64,000 bases of DNA from Tetraselmis striata (Eukaryota > Chlorophyta > Chlorodendrophyceae > Chlorodendrales > Chlorodendraceae): assembly GCA_006384855.1 (NCBI GenBank), contig VCJN01000365.1:1-64000 (forward strand). The letters run 5' to 3'. A program made the position numbers and the translations under genes. Each line of letters starts with the position of its first letter. Positions within the stretch are counted from its first letter, which is position 1. The notes below the pieces were generated by a model, which was not told the DNA's origin, did no database searches, and was given only the letters and a program-made list of their open reading frames with translations. Positions 31,146 through 41,639 of the stretch are shown here, piece after piece.

Positions 31146-32251
31146 AACCAGCGAACACCGAACGTATGACGGTTCATGCACGAAGCGCGTATGGCAAAGG
31201 ACGGACGGAGGACGGACGGAGGACGCCTAAAAATCCGTGATAAAACCGTAGTGTAACCGGTATCGATTCTCTCATATTCCAGGCGATTTCGGACGCGGCT
31301 CTCCTTTTCCTCCGCTCAACCCAAGAGGTATGGCCTTATTATACTCATATATCCTACCATATTAATTACGAGGTGAGTGTGTATGTCTCTGCGTCTGACG
31401 CCGACTATAAGAACAGTTTCCCATAGATTATCATGTAAATCGATAATGCATCCGTTATAGATTCCGTCATAATTCCGCGCAGGCCAAAAGAACCGTCGCG
31501 CTACTTCCTGCTCTGACTACATGTACCGGTACGGGTACTGCACCAGCCGCCCGGCCGCGCCGCCGCGCGCCGGTAGTCGGGCCGGACGCCGTGTTCGTCC
31601 GTCGCCGGACGCCGCACGATTGTCGCCCGTCCGCCTCGCCGCCAGTCCGTCAACGGACGCCGGGCCGCGGGTTGGCGGGTCGGCGGACGCCGGGCTGTAC
31701 AATGTAGCAATTAATGATACGTTTTCGTCAGATAGCCCAATTACGGGATATCGGGCGCATATTTCAGTACGTTCCGCTGTCCACACCATCCGTGCGATAC
31801 TCGTAGTGATATTCTCGGTCGAAAACTGTTGCGACTGCTCCGTCGTGCTTAAGGGCGCCCGGAAATTGCTGAGGACCCCCTGCTGCAGCTCAGCACCTCT
31901 GCGCTCTACATGCGCTTAGGGAGGGGGGCACCGCCCCGACCGTCTCACCGAGCCGAGACATGGCCGTTCGTTAAATTGGTTGAAAGACTTGCTAGCCATG
32001 CCCCAAGGGTTGCCGCACGAGGTTAGAGATCACGCTAGGATGCGCCCCCATGGTGCCCCACGGCGCCGCACCCGCGACATGCGCGGCTATTTCCTCTCGC
32101 CACCCGGAAATACGAACTCGCCTTAGACTCTCGCGGGCGAGAGATTAGGGCTTGCCGAGATATCCAACCTTTGCGCTCAGCAGGTAGGTCTCATAGCTAC
32201 CCGGGGAGCCCTTGAACGCTGTCGTTGACCCCCATCCGTGGGTGATGTGGT
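31146..32251. other. Stretch without a supportable gene
   Basis: 31200-31225 has a GGACGGA repeat. 31540-31700 is a CGGACGCCG-rich block that opens frames on both strands. 31700-32250 may be 5' remains of the LINE that follows. No protein is recognised. Confidence 0.5.
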
Positions 32252-33361
32252 GTGTTTTCTTCGGCACGGCCCGGATTAGTGGGATTTAAACCAACCCGTG
32301 CACCGCACCGCTACAGTAGGCTGCGACGCCACCGACGAAACCATGCACTCCCACCTCATAGACCAGGCGTTGGCAACAGGTGTAATGCCGGACCTCGTCA
32401 CCCCCTCGGACATCACCACCTCGGAAAGAATCACAGGCTGGAATTCATGTGGGGAACACACTCAAGCCGAATGAGACGCAAAGGCCAGCTGTCCTTCACA
32501 TGCGGGAAATGCGGACAGCACCTCAGCAATGGTCAAATGGCAGGCAATTGCCCCTCCATGCTGGCCGGCCTAAAGACAGACCGACACAAAAGCACGCTTA
32601 AACTCCTCCTCAACGAGCTGGAAGGCCTAAACGGCGGTCGCTGGCACGTACTATTCACGGACGCGGGCAACAAACCTGTGGCTGACTTCTCCTCCCCCAA
32701 CAAACACTCCATGATCTCCGACCTAACCGACATGACCACGCACAGAGTCATGTGCATCAGCATCCCCGACCGCCTAGCGGACGCCCAAGAAGGGGGAACC
32801 GAAGGTCCCAGTGGCGCCTAAGCACCCACCTTGCTCCCCACGACCATGCTACTCCTTCACCTCCGCCCTAAACTCTGCAAGCCGGACGCATTATGCATCG
32901 TCGGATTCGACTGGGACCCCGCCACCGAAACCATATCTCCCAACACCGATCCCATAGCAGTCCAGAAATACAGATAATCTAAGTCAAATACTGTAATGAT
33001 CTCAATCATGCCACCATGCACGCTCTCATCCGCGAAAAATACCAACAGATGGTGAGCGCCCTACGTCAACAAGGATGGCAGTGTCCGATTGAAATCATTC
33101 CCGTCACCCTCAGCCGGAGCGGCACCATGCACAAACTCACACTAGAAGCCATCCATAGCCTCACGGTCCTCCGCCCCAAGAAGCCACCCCCGGACAAACC
33201 CCCTCCGCCTCCCAGCGCCGCTGCAATCCGCCTCTGTAGGAAACTCCAACGACACTCAATCGGATGGCCACATACTCTCCTCCGCATATCCCGACAGTCC
33301 CTCAAACCTGCCATGTCCAACCTCAGTACCTCCCACACACCCCCCACGCACACCCACCGTT
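32252..33361 (+). pseudogene. 3' part of a LINE with a restriction-like endonuclease (RLE)
   Basis: The first frame (32252-32821) has a Cys/His knuckle, FTCGKCGQHLSNGQMAGNC, and then LKTDRHKSTLKLLLNELEG, the usual RH(D/K)..V..L helix after it. The next part (about 32845-32967) contains LCKPDALCIVGFDWDP, resembling the (R/K)PD of the RLE. From about 32983 VKYCNDLNHATMHALIREKY follows, the 'E-hK-Y/F-C-D' strand and the KY...L helix of this domain, then RQQGWQCPIEIIPVTLSRSG. One frameshift and at least one stop separate the pieces. RLE-type LINEs include R2, NeSL and Dualen-like groups; which one applies is not decided. The RT part is missing. Confidence 0.65.
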
Positions 33362-33499
33362 AACATACACGCTTTCCGCAGACCACCGTACACGACACCC
33401 CCGCCACGGCAGGGGGGGACAATACCAAGCGGCATGGAAGGAGGAGGGGCGCGGGCGATAAGGAGGAAGATCGGAAGCTGCATCCGTAATCCCTAGGGT

Positions 33500-33613
33500 T
33501 CCCACAGCGGTTGAATAAAGCAGGTCCTAAAAGCAACTCGGCTTGGGCAGTGGAGAGCATCAAGTCGGTACGTTGTAAATCAATTTCAATTTCAATTTCA
33601 ATTTCAATTTTGT
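33500..33613 (+). mobile_element. 3' tail of the RLE-type LINE with (CAATTT)n
   Basis: Ends in four CAATTT units (about 33585-33611). The preceding GCAGGTCCTAAAAGCAACTC matches 26227-26250. A short hexamer tail is typical of a target-primed LINE 3' end. Confidence 0.75.
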
Positions 33614-34081
33614 GCACCACACCACCCCCACGCCCCGGCCTAGCGTTATCCCACAAACAAGCTGAAAGAGGTTGTAGGTATGGTCAATGGCTCCCCCTTG
33701 AGCCCTTCAGCTCCCGGCCTAGTGCGATGGTGATGGTGCCCCACTGCGTCGCGCATTAGTCAGCAAACCGGAAAATATTTTCTGAGTAACCGACTCGCGT
33801 GACACACGGACGCGCCGCCGACATACTCTTAGATAGCCAGCAAGATAAAGTAGGGGGGGGGGGGAGGTATGGTCCCAAGCTGCATGTAGGCAGGATCTGC
33901 GGGCCATACAAGCTTAATGTGTCACGCACGAGTGGGAGCCAATAGGGCGTCCCGAGCGTCTCGATAGTTTCCGAGATCGGGCGGCGGCTTCGGCGTCGTC
34001 TGGTGAGCCGATGCGCAAGCACCCAGCCCACCAACCGGCCTCAGCCCAAGCCTTAGTCAGAAGAGGCCCGGGGACTACTCA
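33614..34081. other. Spacer without a gene
   Basis: A G tract lies at 33854-33864. No coding frame, RNA or inverted repeat is supported. Confidence 0.55.
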
Positions 34082-34127
34082 CATGGGCCTCGAGACGAGC
34101 CAACTTGTGCTCACCTCGAGGCCCATG
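34082..34127. other. Perfect 13-bp inverted repeat with 20-base loop
   Basis: CATGGGCCTCGAG (34082-34094) and CTCGAGGCCCATG (34115-34127). It lies about 460 bp left of the Ginger-like element and could be a small hairpin or a MITE relic. It is not a known terminator type. Confidence 0.85.
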
Positions 34128-34590
34128 GCAGCTACCCCCGGGTTGTAGTGGGTGGGGCGAGATTTGTTCGGGTCATTTCGTATACGTTTCGGTTGTCGCT
34201 ACATGACCTCGAGTAGTCGTAAATGACAAGGAATAATGTACTACTGGTTGTGCCGTGTAATACGATTGTTCCTTGCGGCTCGCTGGATTCCACACTCCGC
34301 ATGCAACGGCTCTACTTGTATGTGATGTAAATAAATTGTGACCATCGTTTGGACAGTGGGGTAGGTGCGGGTGTATGGACGACAGAAATAAATACTGCGT
34401 GGTGCAAAGAGAGGTTTACGCAATGGTTCCGGAGTGACGCGTTGTGAGGAGATCATGTTAGGGCTAAATGATCTAGGTATTGACCTCACTACGAAATGCC
34501 CTCCTACGTAATCTCAGTAGCATTGCTTACTAGATCTCCAGACATGCTTTATATAGCACCGACGTGACATTCCGCCGAGTGTTGAGTAAA

Positions 34591-34840
34591 TGTTAAGATC
34601 CATGTGGACATGCGGTCCGTGTATACATGGAGCGGTCCATGTGGACATGGAGTCTCCAATGACCCGTGTCCACAAGTCCCCGTACTATGTACACATGGAG
34701 CAATCGGGGTCATATCCGTGTGGACTTGGCCATATGTCGGCCCATGTCCACATGGGTCGACCCATGTTAGAATGGAACGTCTGTCGCGTCCCATGTTCAA
34801 ATGGGCCGCGCTGGGCAAGCCCATCTACACATGGCCACGA
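34591..34840 (+). repeat. Left TIR: array of CCATGTGNACATGG palindromes
   Basis: Palindromic units such as CCATGTGGACATGG (34639), CCGTGTATACATGG and CCATGTCCACATGG recur about every 20 bases. The arm is inverted relative to 38131-38399. Repeated palindromes in TIRs usually bind transposase; that role is inference. Confidence 0.9.
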
Positions 34841-35079
34841 CACACGGTGGCGGGTAAGGCGCTGTTCGGGCGCAGGTGCCGGATCGCGGTTACGACCCGG
34901 CATTTGTACGAGCATGTGCTGGTTGGCGTTACGGCGCCCGCCATTCCGCGGGCGAGTGCCGTGCCGTGCCGGCGCGGGAGCTGCGATCGGGCGCCAGGTA
35001 CAGTCGCTAATAAAACCCCCTGCGGATAGGCCGTGCTCATCACTAGTCCCACAGTAACGCACTCCATCGCAGCTGCGCA

Positions 35080-37909
35080 ATGCCCCATTCCGGGACCGCC
35101 TCTGGCCGGCTATGGCCGGCTCCGGTCGGTACTATGGCCTTAGGCAATACTGATGCTACCACAGGCGCTGCCGCACCCGAGGATGGGCCGGCCGAAGATC
35201 GACCGGAGGTTGAGGCACCATCCGTGGTGCAGGCCCATCGCGACGTCTTCAACAAGAGACTTCGTGAGTATATGGCCCTACGTCGAGACAACCTGACGTG
35301 GCTGACATAGGCAGAGTACAATGAAGCCATGCAAACGCTCCGTACCTTCGACCAAACGACGAGAGAGGTGGGGCCCGCCGGCATGCCTTGTTTGCAGGTT
35401 GCCCCCCGACACGGGCCACATGCCTCGCGGATAGGGTTCGCGTGTTTACACTGTATAGGCTGACGTTTAGCCGACCCGATCGCACACCGGCCCGCTTATC
35501 CTCTACACGGTACATTTTCCGACAGTCGACTCTTTTGCCTCGTTGTTTGTGCTTGTAGCTCCGCTGCCGGCGCCGAATATACGATACGGCATGCAAATGG
35601 GGCACTTTCTGCCGCCGCCTGTACTGCCGCGCCGAGCCGACATAAACTAGCGCCGCGCCTCTGCCATGTACTAAGGTGCAAAGTGCTCCTCTTGTTGGAT
35701 TGTCGAGCAGGAAAGATCGCGGGCCTGGGCTACAAAGCGCCGCTTCGATATCCCGACGTGTGGATACTCCGATATGCTCTTCCAAGAGGGGGACATAAAT
35801 GTCCCTCCGGAGCAAATGAAGCTCAACAGTCACGCCGGGATGGTCTTCGAACACATCCGGGATTTGCACCTCAAAGGGGTGCACGCCAAGGTGTACCTCC
35901 CTGAGCCCTTCCATTGTGCCGCTCTCCTTGCCGCCACTGCGTGTTGGCTACGTACACACCACCAAGTGTATCCTCCCCCCATCACACTGTGCAGCTCAAG
36001 AAGCTTCACAAAATGATTATGGGAAGGTACTGCAACATCCCCAGGCGTGCCGTGAAACTTTTCTGCGAAACATGCGCCACCTGCGCCAAGCAAAAAACTA
36101 CTAAAACCAAGGCTAAGGCCGGTCGCCGGCCGATATTGTCCAAGGGCATGTTCAGGGCCCGTGGCCAGATCGACCTCATCGACTACCAATCATCAAATAC
36201 AAGGGCTACCTCTTTCTGCTCACCTACATCGATCACGGCCTCAAGTTTTGCTACTTCACTCCGATCCTCCACAAGGAGGTTTGCATGCCACAGTAGCGAG
36301 CTAGTATGACATTTGCGCGCCTATCCAACCCCCTACTTCCGCCTTCCCCCTTTCTTAATTAAGCTATGTATCTTATCACCCCGCCCCCATCCGTGCAGAA
36401 GGATACCATAGCGGGGAAACTGTTTTCACTCTTCTCCCTCCTTGGGCCGCATGCCATCCTTCAAGCTGACAATGGCATAGAGTCCTTCGATGTTGACGAC
36501 AATTAACCGAGCAGAAGAATCGGTCTCTCGGAGGAGGAGGTGAAGGCGGTGTGTGGGCCGTTGTGTAATAAATAGCATGCTGCTCCTCAGCTTGCGTACA
36601 AGTGTAAGTCTGCGATATGTGTGCGTGTTGTAGTTGCATGTGATTAAAAGCATACATAAGCTCTGATCTGGCTTCCAAATGGTAACATGAAGAGCTAGGC
36701 ATAGCCCCAGCAACGGCGGCATTGAAACGAGGACCAACAGATAATGCGCGCCTACGTCCCAAAACCCAACTTGCCATGGAATCCGGACACATATTGCGCC
36801 CCATGCAAGGCTTGGTACGATGGTGGGCATTGCAAGATTGGGATGCTTATCCCCACAGCCGGCCTTGTCAAGGGTTATCAGTGAGTGTGCGCGCTGCAAG
36901 GCCTTCTACCATGTCGTCATGTGCACAGGTAACCCGTTGTTGCTCCCAATCTTGTCAGCATGCCCGTTATGGCATGGGTGTGACTGTGTCACTCACGTCT
37001 CTTGCACGCAGGTGGCACGGATGATGGCCACTGCAGCAACGATTGCATGGCTGCTGAGACAGTGGATGTGGCGCCTCGCTCTCTTGAACGACAAGTGCGG
37101 CCATCAATGCAGCTGCCTCTTCGTCACATGAGTCAATGGGCCGGCAGAGGCAAAGGTCGCCCGAGGAGCCACCAGTGCTTCCGGTTGCAGCGGCGGAGGC
37201 TACTCCACAAGTCCTCATGCAAGCACGCGCGGCCGTTAGCGATTATAGTCCAGTATCTCCCTCCCAACTGGCCAACAGTCCCGGGCGGCGCGCAATCAAG
37301 GCTCAGTGCGGTGTTGCACATGCCAAGCATGCTAGGGTGATGCGTGCCCGGGTCGCTGCCAAGGCCGGCCCATCATCAGTGGTGGGTGATGTGGTCAGAG
37401 TGCCGTTGGCAAAAGAGGACCGTGGCAAGATGGACCCTAGATTCTTGACATGCGTGGTGATTGAGGTGAGATATGTTATGCTCCTCATGTTGTATACCGA
37501 TGCCAGTTGCATGCAATGAATGCTTGACGTGTCCTAGTGATGATGCGCACATATTCTTTTTCAAATGCCCTCCCCCAACCCCATGTTTTGCATGTCACAT
37601 AATGCAATTCTTACAGAATGGCTGTGGACGCGGGTGTTATCAAGACCATATATGGGCAGCAAGATCTGGACCAGCTGCGCAAAATTGCACCCGCGCGGGT
37701 GGGCTTTGGGGGTGGGCTTGGTAGAGAAGTGGAGCGACCAAGCATCATGGAATAAGACCCCCCTCAGAGGAGGTGTAAGATATGTGTCACTATTTGGGGG
37801 CCAAGTAATGATCAAATGCACATGTAGTAAAGGGCCGTGTGCCACCATTGTGTGAAGTTGCCGCAAAGCTGGTAGGAAATGCAACTCTAGGTGTCACCCT
37901 GATAACAAC
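35080..37909 (+). pseudogene. Integrase-like transposase of the Ginger/KRBA2 type, multi-exon, with stops
   Basis: Order of recognisable parts: an N-terminal helix AHRDVFNKRLREYMALRRDN, an in-frame TAG at 35308, then AEYNEAMQTLRTFDQTTRE. The zinc-binding part has HIRDLHLKGVHAK (35845-35890) and, after an intron, VKLFCETCATCAKQK (36048-36100). The core has ARGQIDLIDYQ (first Asp, 36157-36190) and YKGYLFLLTYIDHGLKFCYF in a shifted frame. A good GT-AG intron (36282-36399) precedes KLFSLFSLLGPHAILQADNG (second Asp). SNGGIETRTNR near 36711-36745 may hold the catalytic Glu. The C-terminal part has VVGDVVRVPLAKEDRGKMDP (37380-37440) and a Cys-rich end, CTCSKGPCATIV-stop-SCRKAGRKCNSRCH (37817-37899). 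At least three disruptions are seen. The family call rests on the RGQIDLID and CNSRCH motifs. Confidence 0.7.
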
Positions 37910-38130
37910 TAGCATTGAGGACATTGAGGACCATGTTGCTGGCACTAGCGCGCAGGGAGCCGCCACCCCGTCCGTGTAATGAACTAAATTCTAGAATAAA
38001 ATAAAATTTAATCGAACTCTCTCTTTAATTTCACTCTAATTTAAATTTAATGGCATCTGCCACTTACTTTGAACTTAATTGAAATCGAATAAATTTTGCC
38101 TTAAAATTCGGACGAAAACTTACCATATCA

Positions 38131-38399
38131 CACATGGGCTGGATAGCGTGAATCCATGTGTAAATGGTCCAAGTACCGCGCTCCATGCGTACATGGGCCG
38201 GTCCGTGTGTACATGGTCGTTTGTCGAGGGCAGTCCATGTGTACATGGGTCAGCCAACGACCCGTGTTCACATGGACTGTCTTCGGCTAACTCTATGTGT
38301 GCATGGTACGGGCCATGTGGACATGGGTCAATGGAGGCTCCATGTTCACATGAACCGCTCCATGTACACATGGCCCACATGTGCATATGGATCTAAACA
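38131..38399 (-). repeat. Right TIR: array of CCATGTGNACATGG palindromes
   Basis: Inverted copy of the left arm with units such as CCATGTACACATGG and CCATGTGGACATGG, ending GGATCTAAACA. Confidence 0.9.
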
Positions 38400-39089
38400 T
38401 ATATACCTCAGCGTAGACCACCTTGTAATAATTCTCACTTTTCACCACCACCAACTCTGGAGCCGACCATCTCGCAACACTAATTTGGTGATGCTTCTAT
38501 CTACTTCCATCACGGAACCCTCTCGCTTCCCAGCGATATCATCGATGACCACATTGCACTTGCTCGTGACGTGAACGAGGTTAATCGCACGTATCACTTG
38601 CTTTTACTGTGTCGTCAACCGAACTCGTCAATAACCGCTGCCAATAACGAGCGGAAGTGCTGCCCGATCTGCTGCGCGATCCTCTTTCTAAACACACCAA
38701 CTAGTCACACATGTATGGTTTGTTTAGGGTTTTTAGGGTTTTAGGGTTTTGGTTTTTACTACTCGTCCAACTCGTCACACAGATGAAAGCTACTTCTCGA
38801 AAGGGCGATGGTATGTACAATGATGAGAATGACACAACAAACCTTAGGCGGGTTGCTCATAGAAATGCGCCGACTGCGCTGAGCCAAAAAAAAGCACACA
38901 AAGGTGCCCAATCAACCGCAGAGATAACCAAGAACAAAACAACAAATAACCACTAGTAATGATACCCAATGATAATTTCAGGACAATCACACCTATCCAC
39001 AAAACAAGTAAAAATCACTTGAAAGATGCTCACCACTGTTTGAAAGCATGAACTCATGCTTAGTCCAAGGTGTAAGTTTGAGGTTGGTG
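38400..39089. other. Spacer with a short interstitial telomere-like tract
   Basis: No gene is supported. At 38724-38755 a few irregular TTTAGGG/TTTTAGGG units occur, too few to be a telomere. AT-rich on the right side. Confidence 0.6.
38724..38755 (+). repeat. Interstitial telomere-like repeat (TTTAGGG/TTTTAGGG)
   Basis: Three to four irregular units of the plant and green-algal telomere type. A chance AT/G-rich run is possible. Confidence 0.5.
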
Positions 39090-39125
39090 CACTCGTCGAA
39101 ATGGGGTCCACTTAACCGCGATTAA
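39090..39125 (+). repeat. Lone left end of a CACTA-like element
   Basis: Thirty-three of 36 bases match the left TIR at 16262, starting CACTCGTCGAAATGGGGTCC. The orientation predicts an element extending rightwards, but I found no matching right end before 64000. It is therefore a truncated copy, or its other end has decayed. Confidence 0.85.
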
Positions 39126-39503
39126 TACGGCACTTCTACTGTATTCGTACTCATTGTATTGTACTAGTACCGTATTTCGTAAACCCTGACGACTACTCCC
39201 GCTCAACGTGAGCTTATCCGTGCTTATTCATGCTTGCCACTAGTAACTGCGCCGAGGTCTCAACGCCACAGCAGTATCCGTACGTGAAACGGTACGTGAT
39301 TCCCCTCCCGCGCGCCGACCCACGCGAGCGTACTTCGCCATGGCGCACAACCGCGCGGCGGGCTTGACGCTGCTGATGCGCACGCGGCGGCGGAGCGACT
39401 ACCTTATCATCCCTCGTCTGATCTGCTTCTTATCCGCCGCTCTCGGCTAGAATCCAACCACTCGTTATCCCACAGCCGTTCCCCTCAGCGCACCCTCGTC
39501 GCG

Positions 39504-40190
39504 ATGCCTCGCGGCAAAGCGAGATCATGCGGCAAGAAGAGTTTCTTCGATGTATGCGATGGTCCGAGCGGCCACCTTACGGTCTAGCGCCGTGTGTGCA
39601 AAAGTACAAAAGTATGAATAGTCAACTCGCCGGGAATAGCCGCCACTTCAAAGTACACACCTCGGACACCCAGTTAACGACGCATGCTCGGTGGAGCAAG
39701 CCCGCTTCCTGTCGGTGAGTGCATGCGAGTGTGCGGATTCCAAATTGCCATGGTAAATTTAACCGACGCTCGCCATCACGCCCCCCCCCCCCCTTCACTT
39801 CAGTTGAAGACCACAAGCGCATCGCAATTTGTAGTGCATGCCCCGTCTTCGCCGAACCGACGGCCCTGCCTTCACCACCCGCCGCACCGGCTACCCGACG
39901 TTCGCGTCGACTCGCGCGAAGAACAAACTCATCATCACAAAGAAGAAAACCTCAGACACATGGCCAGACGCCATAATCTCAGCAACGCAATCATCGGCAA
40001 ACTAAAAATGATCGTGGGAGGCAGACTTGTGGTTGCGGAACTCAGCAGGAGCAAGGGGGCAATTTTTCATTTCAAAGCAAGCCCTCTGGAATCCAATTCA
40101 CAACCCATGCCTTTTTATTTAGAGCAAATAGACTATGAAAAGTACGGCTGTTTCCTGAGGGTGCCAACCTCGAACAAGGGAGTGCCTTGA
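39504..40190 (+). CDS. Unrecognised plus-strand coding relic
   Basis: A start MPRGKARSCGKKSFFDVCDG at 39504 stops early at 39581. A later segment (about 39960-40190) reads MARRHNLSNAIIGKLKMIVG and then RLVVAELSRSKGAIFHFKAS, ending QIDYEKYGCFLRVPTSNKGV before TGA. A C tract at 39780-39793 lies between. They may be two exons of a gene in or beside the truncated CACTA-like element. No family is recognised. Confidence 0.35.
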
Positions 40191-40564
40191 TCCAGCACAA
40201 AATCATCACCAGGGAACATGGAAGGCTCGCTGAAACCTCCGTTCAAAGAAACAAAATCATCATCACCTACTAAACATAAACAAACGGAACAAAATGAATA
40301 TATCATCCTCAAATAACGAAAATATCAAACACAAGTCTGTTGCAAAGACTGAGAATACATAAAACACAGAATACATAAACAAGCTAAGCAAAGTGAGCGC
40401 AAAGAATAGTACAAATTTGAATTCAGGTACAGAAACAAAGGCCAAAGCATAAAGATGCAAAGGATAAAAGAGGCATAGGAGCCAAATTTGAAACAAAAGC
40501 TGAAAAGGATCAGATGCCTCACATGCATCATTTATAAACATTCTGTTATTGAAAACAAACCTGC
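40191..40564. other. AT-rich stretch without a gene
   Basis: A-rich on the plus strand (AAACATAAACAAACG, AGAAACAAAGGCCAAAGCAT). The minus-strand frames over it are Phe/Leu/Cys-rich artefacts of that bias. Nothing else is seen. Confidence 0.55.
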
Positions 40565-40980
40565 TCATTGCTGAAGGCACCAAATATGCCCAGCCATTGG
40601 CATATGTATCAAATCATCACCAAAATGTTGTAAGGACAGCAATAGTATGACATAATACCAAAATGTTACTGCAATTCGAAGTTCTGAAAAGCAAAAGCCA
40701 CGTCCCCCTATCTTAGGGCCGGTATTAGGGCGGTTCGCTTGAAGGTGGCCAAAAGCACCACACTTATGGCAAGGGCCAATCATACGACCACCAGCATAAG
40801 GAGGCGGGTACGTATTACTGCCATTACCATTGGCTTGTGCAATCAAGCAGCCAGCCATGACAGAAGCAATATTTTACGGGTCGAGATGGGACTAATTATG
40901 GCGACCGCCTCTTCCATGACCACCTCCGTGACAACCACCACCGCCACGGCCACCCGGACACTCGGGACATGACTTTTGGT
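40565..40980 (-). pseudogene. gag-type zinc knuckle relic of an LTR retrotransposon
   Basis: On the minus strand the frame reads YAGGRMIGPCHKCGAFGHLQ followed by ANRPNTGPKIG. The pattern is C-x2-C-x4-H-x4-C with the last Cys replaced by Arg, a one-base change. Gly-rich codons lie upstream (about 40980-40880). A CCHC knuckle after a Gly/Asn-rich stretch is typical of copia-type gag. No LTRs, protease or RT are seen nearby. Confidence 0.5.
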
Positions 40981-41639
40981 GCATCATGGCTCCATTCCGC
41001 AGGCAAGATTGCCCCCGCCCACCCGCCTGCGGTCAAACCGGCAGGCCTTAATCGCGTAAAAACTAATCCGTAACCGAGCGGTATCTTCCCCCATGCTGTC
41101 GGCCGTGTCCGGCGGCCGGCGACAACTCGGGGATCCGTAATCCTTATCGCGCTCGCGAATGTTTGTCAGGACCCTACCACATTACCGAGTTTTCCCGCTT
41201 GGTACAACATAACCGTAGCTCCGGTAGGGTTGGTCCCTATGTGGGCAGCCGCGCGCCACCGGATGAAGCCGTCGTAGTGACGGGGGTTCGCCCTTGGACG
41301 GTTGGGCACCTGGCCGGGGGCGCTGGGCCATCCTTGCATCGTGTGTGTTGTAGGGGGGGCCCGTTGCCACGATTTGCCTTGTGGAACCGCGTCGATCGGG
41401 CGTTTAATGGCCGGACCTCGGCCATTCCGAAGCAGATCGATTGTGTGTTGCAACGAAATTGAATAGTGCGCTTTGATGTGTATTATACGGAAGGGCAGGG
41501 TGCGCATGTCCGTAAGCGTTTACAACGTTTTGCAAGCCGGTGGGGGTCGTACTGGCGGGAACACCGCTCGTACTGGGATCGCCAAGCCGCCCGCCCTCCC
41601 CCTCCTCTCCACCCCTCACGCTCCGCCTTCCCTCCCGTG

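Larger units (their letters stand above)
34591..38399 (+). mobile_element. Ginger/KRBA2-type DNA transposon, 3809 bp, long motif-array TIRs
   Basis: The ends read TGTTAAGATCCATGTGGACA (left) and, inverted, TGTTTAGATCCATATG (right). The inverted similarity continues for roughly 250 bases (34591-34840; 38131-38399) at about 75-80% by eye. Both arms are built of about a dozen units of an imperfect palindrome, CCATGTGNACATGG. Between them lies a plus-strand transposase whose integrase core (DxxD...ADNG) and C-terminus resemble KRBA2-like proteins. TGT...ACA ends, about 4-bp duplications and an integrase-like transposase define Ginger elements. The flanking four bases are TAAA and TATA, so the duplication is imperfect. 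The transposase has stops, so this copy is probably dead but structurally complete. Confidence 0.75.

Noticed and set aside
34559-34602. Clean 4-bp target duplication for the Ginger-like element
   Set aside because: The flanks read TAAA and TATA, so the duplication is at best imperfect; it is not counted as evidence.
34591-34840. Regular repeats resembling a CRISPR array
   Set aside because: The units are short palindromes without constant spacers and are mirrored as an inverted arm at 38131-38399; the context is a eukaryotic DNA transposon.
35249-35914. 221-codon minus-strand ORF
   Set aside because: It lies opposite the plus-strand transposase, whose frames carry recognisable integrase motifs; the minus frame has none.
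36376-36899. Two minus-strand ORFs of 142 and 157 codons
   Set aside because: They are antisense to the ADNG exon and the likely catalytic Glu region of the transposase and lack any motif of their own.
38724-38755. Chromosome end or true telomere
   Set aside because: Only three to four irregular units, internal to the window and flanked by ordinary sequence.
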